DNA of 64,000 nucleotides, taken from contig REEU01000144.1 of the NCBI GenBank assembly GCA_007694905.1, positions 1 through 64,000 of the forward strand, written 5' to 3'. A program made the translations under genes and the position numbers. The notes beneath the pieces are model-generated. The model saw nothing but the letters and a program-made list of their open reading frames with translations. It ran no database searches and was not told the DNA's origin. The DNA comes from Gammaproteobacteria bacterium (lineage in GTDB: Bacteria > Pseudomonadota > Gammaproteobacteria > Pseudomonadales > Azotimanducaceae). Positions 1-9,800 of the stretch are shown in pieces; positions within the stretch are counted from its first letter, which is position 1, and every line of letters begins with the position of its first letter.

Positions 1-632
1 GCCCGGCAGCCATACAGGCTCGCGCACAGACTGCGAACTTCGGGTTCGGGACACTTGCGGCAGGCTTGCAGTTGAAGACTGGGCCTGTGGCCAGGGCACC
101 CCGCTGTGCGCTTCGATGGCCGGTGGCCGCTCCGCCCGCAAGAACAGTCGAATCCGAACGCTATGCCTGTCGGGCCTGGCCCTCAGGGGCGCTGTACTCA
201 GACAGCGCGCAGCCGTGTGCGTGGTTTGGTGCTGGGCTCGATGTCGTGATGGGCTGCGTCGCATCTGCTTTACAAACTGCTCACAACTTCGGGCGATCGT
301 GTCCCTAAAATGCTGGTGATGGCTCAGGCCAAGGCGCCTGCCCGGGCGATTATCCTCACGCAGCCTCCAAGAACCGATCGCAACGCCCTGATTTAAATGA
401 ATCTATGGGGTGGTGGCCTTTGCCGATCTGAACTATTGTTTGTGTAAAGGGGGTGTAAATCAGGGGTGTATTCGGCGCCAGCGTGCTGACCAGAGCTGGC
501 AGCAGCGACCCGATTGAAGCGCCACGGTCCGGGCGACCCTCATCCGGTTCGTGAGGCTTTGCGTGCGCGCTTCGCGAACGCGGAATGCAAGAACGTCTTA
601 CCCCTTAATCATTCCGGCCGAGGAAGCCAGTC
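1..632. other. Non-coding stretch upstream of the DUF11 cluster
   Basis: I see no convincing gene here. Short open frames exist but lack a good ribosome site and have arginine-, alanine- and cysteine-rich translations typical of GC-rich non-coding DNA. Around 431-476 there is a locally AT-richer segment with repeated GGGGTGTA words, which could belong to the promoter of the gene at 633. No clear -35/-10 pair can be defended. Confidence 0.5.
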
Positions 633-1721
633 ATGTTCGGATTCAAGCGCTACCCCGTCGCCCTGCTCGCTGCTGTGCTGGCGTCGCCCGGAGCCTACGC
701 GGAGGTGTTCACCGAGACCGGCAGCTTGGGTCCCCAGGGTACCCAGGCAGGAACGGTGATCTCCAATCAGGCTCGAGCCGAGTATGCAATCAGCGGTAAT
801 CCCGTGATTGAGCAATCCAATCTGGACACTTTCAGCGTCGACGAGCGGATACAGGTGGACGTTACCGTGCAGACGCCGTCGGTGACGGTACAGGGGGGGC
901 AGAGCCAGCGCCTGCAGCCTTTTCTGATTACGAATCTGGGCAACGGGCAGGAACGCTTCAGCCTCGAAGTGCTGCCCATGGCTACAGCATTCACCCCGGT
1001 CTTTGCCTCCGACAACCTCGTCTATCGGGCCGTCGGTGACAGCTGTACCACTGATGACGTTACCGCGTCTCGGGCCTTCGATGTCGAGGCGGATCAACTC
1101 GATCTCGCTTCTGGCGGCACCATCCTGATCTGCGTCCCGGCGGATATTCCTGCCGACGCGGCAGATGGCGAAGAGGGGCTGATCGTCCTGCGCGCGAAGT
1201 CCGACACCCCGGGGGCGGATGGTGCGGGCATCGGCGACGCACTGGCCGGGGTCGGTGACGAGGGCGTCGATGCTGTGGTGGTCCAGGCCAACGGCAGTGA
1301 CGAGGATGAGGGTCTGTACGTGGTCAGCGCCGTCGATGTCACGGTGGTGAAGTCCATTTCCGAGGTGGCGGACGGGTTTCGTACCGGGCCGCCGAACACC
1401 GCGGATGGAGGGCGTTTCATTCCTGATGCGATCGTCACCTATCGTCTCGACGTCACCGTGGCCGGCAGCGGTAGCGTGGACAATCTGCGCATCATCGACG
1501 ACATCCCGCTGCCCAGCGGCGACAGTGGTATCGCCTACGTTCCGAACTCGGTGGTCGTCGACGGTGCCGCCCAGACCGATTCCGCTGACGGCGATCTGAC
1601 CACGGTCACCGAAGTGACCGTCGACGGTGTTCCCCACCGACGCATCACGGTTGATTTCGGCCCGACTTCCGGCGATCCGCTGTTCGAGAGCGTGATCACG
1701 TTCCAGTTCCAGATCCAGTGA
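633..1721 (+). CDS. Exported DUF11-like repeat protein (first of the cluster)
   Basis: The 362-residue product has a Sec signal peptide (residues 1-23, ending AYA) and an acidic, beta-rich mature chain. Directly after the signal comes GTVISNQARAEY (about 40-51), a motif repeated near the N-termini of the proteins starting at 2406 and 3829. The C-terminal part (about 235-360), with VVKSISEVADG and a stretch on unfolding 'dimensions' of a repeat, resembles the DUF11/conserved-repeat fold of surface proteins. A GAGG ribosome site lies nine bases before the ATG. The next gene begins 20 bases after the stop, so they are probably co-transcribed. Role unknown; a periplasmic or surface partner of the giant downstream protein is an inference. 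Confidence 0.75.
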   Translation: MFGFKRYPVALLAAVLASPGAYAEVFTETGSLGPQGTQAGTVISNQARAEYAISGNPVIEQSNLDTFSVDERIQVDVTVQTPSVTVQGGQSQRLQPFLITNLGNGQERFSLEVLPMATAFTPVFASDNLVYRAVGDSCTTDDVTASRAFDVEADQLDLASGGTILICVPADIPADAADGEEGLIVLRAKSDTPGADGAGIGDALAGVGDEGVDAVVVQANGSDEDEGLYVVSAVDVTVVKSISEVADGFRTGPPNTADGGRFIPDAIVTYRLDVTVAGSGSVDNLRIIDDIPLPSGDSGIAYVPNSVVVDGAAQTDSADGDLTTVTEVTVDGVPHRRITVDFGPTSGDPLFESVITFQFQIQ

Positions 1722-1741
1722 ACCAATAGAGGAGATCCGTC

Positions 1742-2230
1742 ATGAAGACGATTCATGCGCTGTGCGCCTTGATCCTGCTGTCGGCGACGACGGTCGCTTG
1801 GTCTCAAGAGCCCATCCGGCTCGTGAGCTCCGTGCAGAAGGTCGAAACGGTCGTCAACGAGCAGGGCGAGCAGGAGCGGCGCCTGGTTGCCGCGGAACGC
1901 GTTATTCCCGGCGACGAACTGCGCTACACGGTCACGTTCACGAATCAAGGTGACGAGGCGGTGGATGCGGGGAGCATCGTCATCACCAACCCCGTACCGG
2001 AGAACACGATCTATCTGGAGGGCAGTGCGGGCGGCTCGGGTACCGACGTGCGGTTCTCAGTGGATGGCGGCGAAACCTGGGGTGAACCCGATGCCCTGAG
2101 GGTCACGGGCGAAGACGGGCGGACGCGCGTCGCCGATGCCGAGGAATACAGCCACATACGCTGGACCTTCCGTCCCTTGCTGCAGCCGGACCAGGAAAGT
2201 TCGGTGTTCTTTCGGGTGCGTCTGCGCTGA
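1742..2230 (+). CDS. Small exported DUF11-like protein
   Basis: A 162-residue protein with a clear signal peptide (residues 1-21, cleavage after a WSQ-type end). The mature part reads as a single DUF11-like beta-sandwich: VIPGDELRYTVTFTNQG near the start of the domain, then ITNPVPENTIYLEGSA and a final RWTFRPLLQPDQESSVFFRVRLR-like strand. That order (a request for continuity, 'ties' to norms, then an inequality of strands) matches family members that are one domain long. AGAGGAG sits seven bases before the ATG. Lies between two other DUF11-like genes. It lacks the post-signal GT-I-N-A motif of its neighbours. Confidence 0.75.
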   Translation: MKTIHALCALILLSATTVAWSQEPIRLVSSVQKVETVVNEQGEQERRLVAAERVIPGDELRYTVTFTNQGDEAVDAGSIVITNPVPENTIYLEGSAGGSGTDVRFSVDGGETWGEPDALRVTGEDGRTRVADAEEYSHIRWTFRPLLQPDQESSVFFRVRLR

Positions 2231-2405
2231 TGGCAGGCGCTCCGAGAGGGCCGGACATGAATGAAGGGGCGGCCGGGGTCATGCCCGTTCGGCACCACCA
2301 GGCAAGGAAGTAGACAAGACGTTGAGTGCGACGACTGCAATCAGCGCATGGATCGGACCACGAATACAGGGTTCGACTGCGACCGACAAAGGAAGGACAT
2401 CCACC

Positions 2406-3653
2406 ATGAATGTGAAACACACAGGCAAGCTGTTTACCCTGGGGGCCATCCTGGCTTTCGGGGTGGGGTGGGGGCCGTTGGCCTCAGCGACTCCGGCAGG
2501 AACCGAGATCCTCAACGACGCCCTGCTGAACTTCAGCGTCGGCGGAGTTGCTCAGGACGAGATCTCGACGGCTGATCCGGATCAGGACGGCACTTCGCGC
2601 TTCCTGGTCGACCGCAGGCTCGACGTTCTGGTCACGCGGGCCGATGGCACAGTGGTGTCGGTTGTGCCCGGGGCCGAGGGTGTGGTGCTCAGCTTTGATG
2701 TCACCAATCAGAGCAACGACACCATGGACATCCTCCTGGGTCTGTCCCGAAACGAAGCAAATGATGTCTTCACCATCGGTTCGGCGGCCATCGATCCACC
2801 AGCCACGGTGCAGGGCGTCTGCATTGATGCTGATACGGACGGAACTTGCGATACGGCTCTGGTGGCGGAGGGAAGTAACGGTTCCATCTACAGGATCCCT
2901 GCGGTGGATGCGGATGACACGGTGCGCATCCTGGTGCAGTTCGATATTCCTTCCGTTGCCGTCAATGGCGAGTTCGACGCCTGGTCTCTGGTTGCGGCGG
3001 TGACTGATCCCGGTGCCGGCGATGTGCTCGCGCAAGTGGACAGCAACGGCCGGGTCATGCTCGGATCCAGCGTAGCGGCTGTCGACGAAGCCGACGATCC
3101 GGACGTGGTGCAGAACGTTTTTGCGGACGTCGCGGGCGATCTCGGCTACGACTTCGTCGCTGATACGGCGAGCAGCACGGCCGATGTGGCCAATGGCGGC
3201 CAGCATTCCGCTACCAGCCAGTTCTTGATTTCCGCAGCGGTGATGACGATCGCCAAGTCCAGCCGCGTGGTGTGGGATCCCATCAACGGCTTCGGGTTCG
3301 GCTTTGCCGCTGGCGCTGCGCCGCCGTTCGACGGCAGTGCGACCGGCAACAATCCCAGGCGGATTCCCGGTGCGGTCATCGAGTATACGGTGACGGTATC
3401 CAATGCCGAGGATGCAGCCACGGCCACCGGCGTTCTGGTCGCCGACGGGCCTCCGGCCCTGACCTCGGCGGTCGTCGGCGGAACGCTGTTCGGCGATGAT
3501 GAGACAGCGCTCCCGAATATCTACATTCGTGCCTGCTCGGCTGCTGAGTTTGCGGTGGGCAGCGAAACGGTCGCTGACGATTTCGAGGCGGATCTCGACG
3601 ACTGTGCCGCGGAAGCGTCAGGGAGCGTCATCTTCTACGTCGTGATCGACTGA
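2406..3653 (+). CDS. Exported DUF11-like protein with shared N-terminal motif
   Basis: A 415-residue product. I start it at ATG 2406 because GGAAGGA lies just upstream and the product then opens with a normal signal peptide (residues 1-28); the open frame continues upstream to 2322. Immediately after the signal comes GTEILNDALLNF (about 32-43), the same motif as in the proteins at 633 and 3829. A central region of beta strands with Asp-rich turns is followed by GAVIEYTVTVSNAEDAATAT (about 320-339), a typical DUF11 strand. Two Cys near the C-terminus may form a disulfide. Probably acts outside the inner membrane with its cluster partners; function unknown. Confidence 0.72.
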   Translation: MNVKHTGKLFTLGAILAFGVGWGPLASATPAGTEILNDALLNFSVGGVAQDEISTADPDQDGTSRFLVDRRLDVLVTRADGTVVSVVPGAEGVVLSFDVTNQSNDTMDILLGLSRNEANDVFTIGSAAIDPPATVQGVCIDADTDGTCDTALVAEGSNGSIYRIPAVDADDTVRILVQFDIPSVAVNGEFDAWSLVAAVTDPGAGDVLAQVDSNGRVMLGSSVAAVDEADDPDVVQNVFADVAGDLGYDFVADTASSTADVANGGQHSATSQFLISAAVMTIAKSSRVVWDPINGFGFGFAAGAAPPFDGSATGNNPRRIPGAVIEYTVTVSNAEDAATATGVLVADGPPALTSAVVGGTLFGDDETALPNIYIRACSAAEFAVGSETVADDFEADLDDCAAEASGSVIFYVVID

Positions 3654-3708
3654 TCATGCTGGAAGCGCTTTCCTGTTGATCGGTCCGGCAGTCGTTCGCG
3701 TCCTGTGC

Positions 3709-3819
3709 ACGCTCCGCAGCCTCTTGGCTGCGGAGCGTACGTGCGTACGCGTTGAGAACGATTCGCCGCCGGATCAGGGTCGGCTTGCAAGGCATTCCGA
3801 GGGGGCCATTGGGCCCCCT
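3709..3819 (+). promoter_or_regulatory. Three consecutive hairpins in the leader of the giant gene
   Basis: Direct reading gives a 12-bp perfect stem (3709-3720 with 3727-3738, six-base loop), then a short GCGTAC/GTACGC hairpin just after it, then an 8-bp all-GC stem (3800-3807 with 3812-3819). The first sits 55 bases after the stop of the previous gene but has no U-tract, so it may be a factor-dependent or partial terminator, an mRNA stabiliser or an attenuator. It argues that the open frame extending up to 3676 is not translated. Confidence 0.5.
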
Positions 3820-3828
3820 GGGAGCGAC

Positions 3829-6800
3829 GTGCAGCGCCGGTCGCTGTCCATGCGTGAGCGTGGCCAGCGCCGGGCGTTGTGTTTCTGCACAGTGCTGCTG
3901 CTCGGCACTGCACCGGGTCTGGCCTGGGCCCAGACAGCACCCGGAACTGTCATCGATAACATCGCCCGGGCAGAACTCGGCATCGCTGCGGACGTGATCA
4001 CGTTCCTTTCCAATCCGGTGAGCTTTACCATCGCGGCACCGGAAGGTTCGGCGCCCACGGCCATCGAACTCGACAATCAGTCCGTGGATGAGGGCGTGCC
4101 GGGCGCGGTGATCGGCAACCTGAACGTGTTCGATCCGGACCCGGAGGCGACCCACACTTTCGCCGTGAACGATCCTCGCTTCGAGGTCGTGGGCAACGTG
4201 CTCAAGCTCGTCGATGACGTCGCGCTGGCGTTTGCCGACGCGCCGCTCAGGGTCATCGAGGTGACGGCCACGGATCCGAACGGCGACAGCATCACCGTTC
4301 CCTTTCCGATCGTGGTGCAGCCTGCATTCCGCTTCACACCCCTGCTGTGCTCGGCCAGCGGCAATGCGCCGATTCCACCCGGGAGCGCCACGGATGCCTC
4401 GGCGTCGGGCTTCGACGCGGTTGGCCCGACACCCGGCGCGGACGGATCCGTCGCCATCCTGCCTCCAGTAGATGCAAGCATTTGCGAGAACGTCACCACT
4501 GCGACGCTTGGGCAGTTCGAGGTTCCGGACGGCGCGAGCTTCAGCTTCGAGCCGAACGATGCCCGTTTCCTGGTCACGGCCAGCGGCGTGCTGCGCCTGC
4601 GGACGCCCCTCTTTCTGAACCACGAGCTTGAGCCGGAAGTGCTCATCGATGTGACCGTGTTCCGCGACGGCGCGTTGCATCGGGTGCAGCCGGTCCGGCT
4701 CACCGTGCGTGATCTGAACGAGCCCCCCACGGACATTCTGCTCGACGCGTCCAGCGTGCTCGAACGCACGCCGGGGGCGACCGTTGGTGCGTTGACCGTA
4801 GTCGACGAAGACGTCGACGACAGCCATACCTTCGAGGTATCGGATGCCCGCTTCGTCGTGGTCGGCGGCGTGCTGCAGCTGGCACCCGATCTGGAGATCG
4901 ATTTCGATCTGGAACCGCAGGTGGGTCTCGACGTCGTCGCGACGGACAACGGCGGCCTGCAGGTGCTGCGGCGCTTCACCCTAGAGGTCACCCCCCGCAA
5001 TCTGCCGCCGGAAGCCGAGAATCTGGACATCGGTGTCGCTCGCAGTGCACCTGCCGGTACGGTGATTGGCCAGATCCCGGCGCGGGATCCGAATGCGCGC
5101 GACACGCTGACGTTCGACCTGCTCAGCGGAAGTGACGGTCGCTTCGAGGTTGACGCCTCGAACGGCAGGATACGGGTGGCTGCGGGCGCGGAGCTGGGAG
5201 GGGAAGGTACCGTCTATACGCTGCAGGTTGATGTCAGCGACGACAACGCTGCGGCGGATTCCATCGGCGTGCTGACCACCACGGCAAGCGTGCGCATCAC
5301 GGTTACCGAATCCAACACGCCGCCTACCATCGCCGACCAGGTCTTCGATCCATTACCGGAGTTGAGTCCCGGCGGGACCCTGGTCGGCGTGATCGAAGCG
5401 ATGGACGAGGACGGACCGCTGACGTTCACCATCGTCGGTGGAGATCTGCGCGGAGCGTTCGCCATTGACTCGGAAACCGGCGCGGTGCTGGTGGCCCGAC
5501 CGGAGCTGCTGCGTTTCGATCAGGGGTCGATATGGACCTTCGAGGTGGCGGTGACGAACAGCCATCCAATGCCGCTCACCAGCATCGCGACCATCACCGT
5601 CACCTTGCTCGAGATTCCGAAGCCGCCTCTGCTCGCTGCAGGCACTTTCCAGGTCACGGAGAGGGCGCCACTCGGAACCCTGGTCGGTGTCGTCGAGGCT
5701 CGCTTCGGCGGTGGCCCGATACCGGATGGTGAGACGGTGACGTTGCTCCACGAAATCGTTGCCGGCAATGGCGGTGGTGCGTTCGCGATCGATCCCGAGA
5801 GCGGGGTCATCACGGTCGCGAATAGTGCCGCGATCGTCCTGGCTGAAGCGCCGTCATTCGATCTCCTGATTCGTGTCACCGAGTCGATTCCGCGGACGCC
5901 GGCGGGCCGTCTGGCCAGCGAGGCGGGCGTGCGGGTCATCGTCGTTGCGGGCGTATCCGGCCCTGAGGTCATCCTGCTCGAGCAGGAGGTGATCGCCGCC
6001 GATTCCCCGAGTGCACGGGTGGGCAGCGTCACCGTGATCGACCCGTCGCAGCCTGATGGACACCTGCTCACCGTTGACGACGCACGCTTCGTGATCGTGG
6101 CCGGGGAGTTGCGCCTCGCGCCGGGCGTCAGCCTGCCGCCGAACACCCTGGTGACGATCCGCATCACGGCCACCGACGGCTTCGGTCAGTCCCTGACCCG
6201 CCCGTTCACCGTCGGGACTGCTGCACAGGAGCGCAGCCCGGCTACGCTGCTGTTCATGAAGGTGCCGCCCCCAATCGGTGCCGACGTCAGGTCCCTGCTG
6301 GCGAGCCAGGGAACATTCGAGCCGGATCTCAGCGTGCCGGTGGATGTGGGAATCACCCAGTGCGCGACCGTGGACGACCTTGCCGGGCCCTTCGAGGATG
6401 CGGTCGTGCCGCGCGGACTCGACGATCGTGAGTTGAACCTTGCTGGCGCACTCACTCTGCGGCGTACCTCCGTTTATGCGGTGGGTGAGCCGGTCTTCCT
6501 CGGCCTGCACGATCAGGATGCGAACCAGGATCCTGCCGTCCGCGAGCAGGTGGAGGTGAGGGTCACGGTGTCGGATACGGGCGACCGGGAAATCATCCGT
6601 CTGACGGAGACCGGACCCGACACCGGATTCTTCGTCGGGACGATTCGATCCGGCGGCGCCGCCGCAGAGCCGTTCGACTGCATGCTGGCCGTTCAATCCG
6701 ACAGCGAGATCCTCGCCACCTACTTCGACCCCGAGGATGCGAGCGACACCGTTTCCGCCGCGGCCATCGTGGCGCCCATCGGCGTGGTGTTCGACAGTGA

Positions 6801-9800
6801 GACCGGGCGCCGCATCGACGATGCCCGGATCCGGATCGTCGACGATGCGACGGGAGGCGAGGCGCGGGTGTTCGGCGACATGCCCTTTGCTGCCTTCCCG
6901 GCCGAGATCGCATCCGGTCGTGAAGTGGAGGATGCAGGCGGCATCCGCTACCGCTTTGATAGCGGACAGTTCCGCTTTCCTTTCCTGCCTCCGGGCCGGT
7001 ATCGCCTGGAGGTGACGCCGCCGAACCGTTACCGCTTTCCCTCGGTTCGGAATGCAGTTGAACTCGACCTCGTGGCCGGCGGGCCCTACAGCATCAATGC
7101 CGCTTCCCGCGGCCAGGTGTTTGAGGTGGAGATCGGTCCTGGAATACAGATGGACATTCCGCTGGACCTGCAGCCTATCGAGCGCAGCGAATCCATCCTC
7201 GAGCTTTTCACGCTGGCCAACGGCACGGATGACGGCGAGGAGCTGTTCATCTCGCGGACCCAGTGCGACGCGGACGGCAGTCCGGTCGAACTCGACCTGC
7301 CGCGGGATCGCGATGGCCAGTTGCTCGATCTACCGGGTACCGTCGCGCTGCAGCCCGCCGTTGCGTTCAACGTGGGCGAGCCCGTGTTCGTGCGCCTGAT
7401 CGATCCGGACCAGGACTCAAACCCTGCGGCGCCGGATACGGTGAGGGTCACGCTGCGCATTGTCGAAACGAATGAGACGGAAACGCTGATTCTGCGCGAG
7501 ACCGGGGCCAGCACCGGTGTCTTCACCGGCTTCATCGGGGCCGGCGCGGCCATGCCGGCGGCTGGCGACTGTCGTCTCGGGCATGTCACCAACGGACGGC
7601 TCGAGGCGCACTACAGCGATCCGGAGGATCCCAGCGATCAGTCCCGAGCGGCGGCGCTGATCGATCCGGTGGGACGCATCTTCGATGCGGCCAGCGGGGA
7701 GATGCTGGAAGGGGTACGCATCACCCTCATCGACGCCGCAACCGGGGCGCCCGCGACCGTGCGCGCGGCGGATGGCGTATCGAGCTGGCCCGCCACGGTG
7801 ACAACCGGTGCAACGGTCGTCGACGGTGCCGGCAACCCGGTCACCGTGCCCGTGGGCGGCTTCCGCTTCCCGATGGTCGCGGCAGGCACGTATCGCTATG
7901 AGATCGCGGCGCCGGAAGGCTTCCGCTTCCCCTCCATGACCGATGACGCGGCTCTGCAGCAACTCTCATCGGCGCCGTTCCTGCTCGGTGATGGCAGTCG
8001 TGGCGCCTCCTTCGAAGTGGCCGCAGGCGCGCTGCCAGCGCAGGACGTGCCGCTGGATCCCATCGTCGTCGATCTGTTCGTCAGCAAGCGGGCGCTGTCG
8101 GACACGGTTGCGGTGGGCGACTTCATTCAATACGAGCTCTCCGTCGAAAACCCGTCCCCGATGGCGTCGGGTGCTCTGGAACTCCTGGACTTCATGCCTC
8201 TCGGCTTCCGCTATCAGAGCGGTTCGGCCAGGATCGGCTCCGAACGCGTCGCGGATGTAGAAGTGGAACCCGACGGTCGCACGCTGCGGCTGCCCATAGC
8301 GAACCTGGAGCCGGGCGACCGCGTCAGCATCCGCTACGTCAGTGAGATCACCGCGGGAGCGCGGCAGGGCATCGCCGTCAATCAGGCGACGGCCGTGGGT
8401 GCAGGTGTCCGCAGCAGCAACACCGCACAAGCGCGGGTCCGCGTCCGCGAGGATCTGCTGCGCTCGCGGGCGACGCTGCTCGGCCGCGTGGTCGAAGGCG
8501 CCTGCGACGCAGCTGAGGAGGAGCGCAAGGGTCTTGCTGGCGTACGGCTGTACATGGAAGACGGCACCTTCGTCGTCACGGACAGCGAGGGGCGCTGGCA
8601 CATCGAGGGTGTGAAGCCCGGTGGCCACGTGGTGCAGATCGACGAAACGAGTCTGCCGTCCTCGCACCAGATCATCGCTTGTGACGACAACGCCCGCTTC
8701 GCCGGGACACCCTTCAGCCAGTTCGTGGATGTGCAGGGTGGCAGCCTGTGGCGGGCCGATTTTCACGTCGCTTGGCGACCGCCGGAGGTGACGGAGGTGA
8801 CGCAGCAGTTGTATGGGCGCATCGAAGGTGCACGGATGCACGTTCGCTCCGAACTTGCCGGCGGCCAGCTGCCGCTGACGGACGCGAGCCAGGTCATTAT
8901 GCTCCCGGACGGCTGGCGTTATGTTCCCGGCTCCAGCCGCATCGAGGGCCAGGCCGTGGCTGATCCCGACGGCTATGAAAGCGGTGCCCTGACTTATCGC
9001 CTCGGCAACCTGCCGCGGGACTGGCGCCGCACCCTCGAACTTCTGGCAGAGCCTGGCGCAGGAGTCCGGGCGCGGACAGAGCAGGTGCAAGCCATGCTGA
9101 TGTTCCACTCTCCGAGGGGCGAGCGGGTGCGGCTGCCAGTGGCCAGTGTCACGATCTCGAGCACGCCCGCGGCAGAGCCTGCCGCCATGTTCGCTTTTGC
9201 GGGCATTGGAACGAAGGACGGTACGCCGGGGATCAGCCGGCAGCACGTCGAGAGCCTCATTGGGGATGCGGATGCGGATCCGGATCTGCGGGTGGAACTC
9301 ATCGTGGGTGACGGGATTCCGGGTTGTGGTCACAGGACCGTCGATGGCTGCACCTCCGTCGTCGAGGCCGCAACCCTGGTCGAATCCCTGACTGGGCGCG
9401 CGCCGGAAATCATTGCTGTGCGCGACGTGGGTGCCCCGGGTGAGATTCTCGATGTGAGGCTGATCCGTTCGGATGCCGTCACGCGGGTCATCGTCGCGGG
9501 TGAGGACGCCGCTCAGCAGGTGACCGTCACGGGGAACATTCCCGGGACCGGGCCGGAGACGCGTACGCTGCCACCGATTCCGGCGCTTCCGGAGCAGCGG
9601 CTGCCGACGTTCAGCGGCGAGGAACTCGCCGCCATCGAAGGCGCACATGGCATCGTCTGGCCGGAGGCTGACTTCCTGCCGCGGATCCGTGCGGTGCACT
9701 TCGCCGTGAAGCATCCTCTGGATCACCGGGCCGAAGCGCGAATCAACGGCATTCCCGTGTCGCCGTTGCTGTTCGACGGCGTCAGGAAGTTCGAGGACCG

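Noticed and set aside
66-319. Short + strand frames at the window start
   Set aside because: No ribosome site, overlapping frames with equal quality and no resemblance to any protein family.
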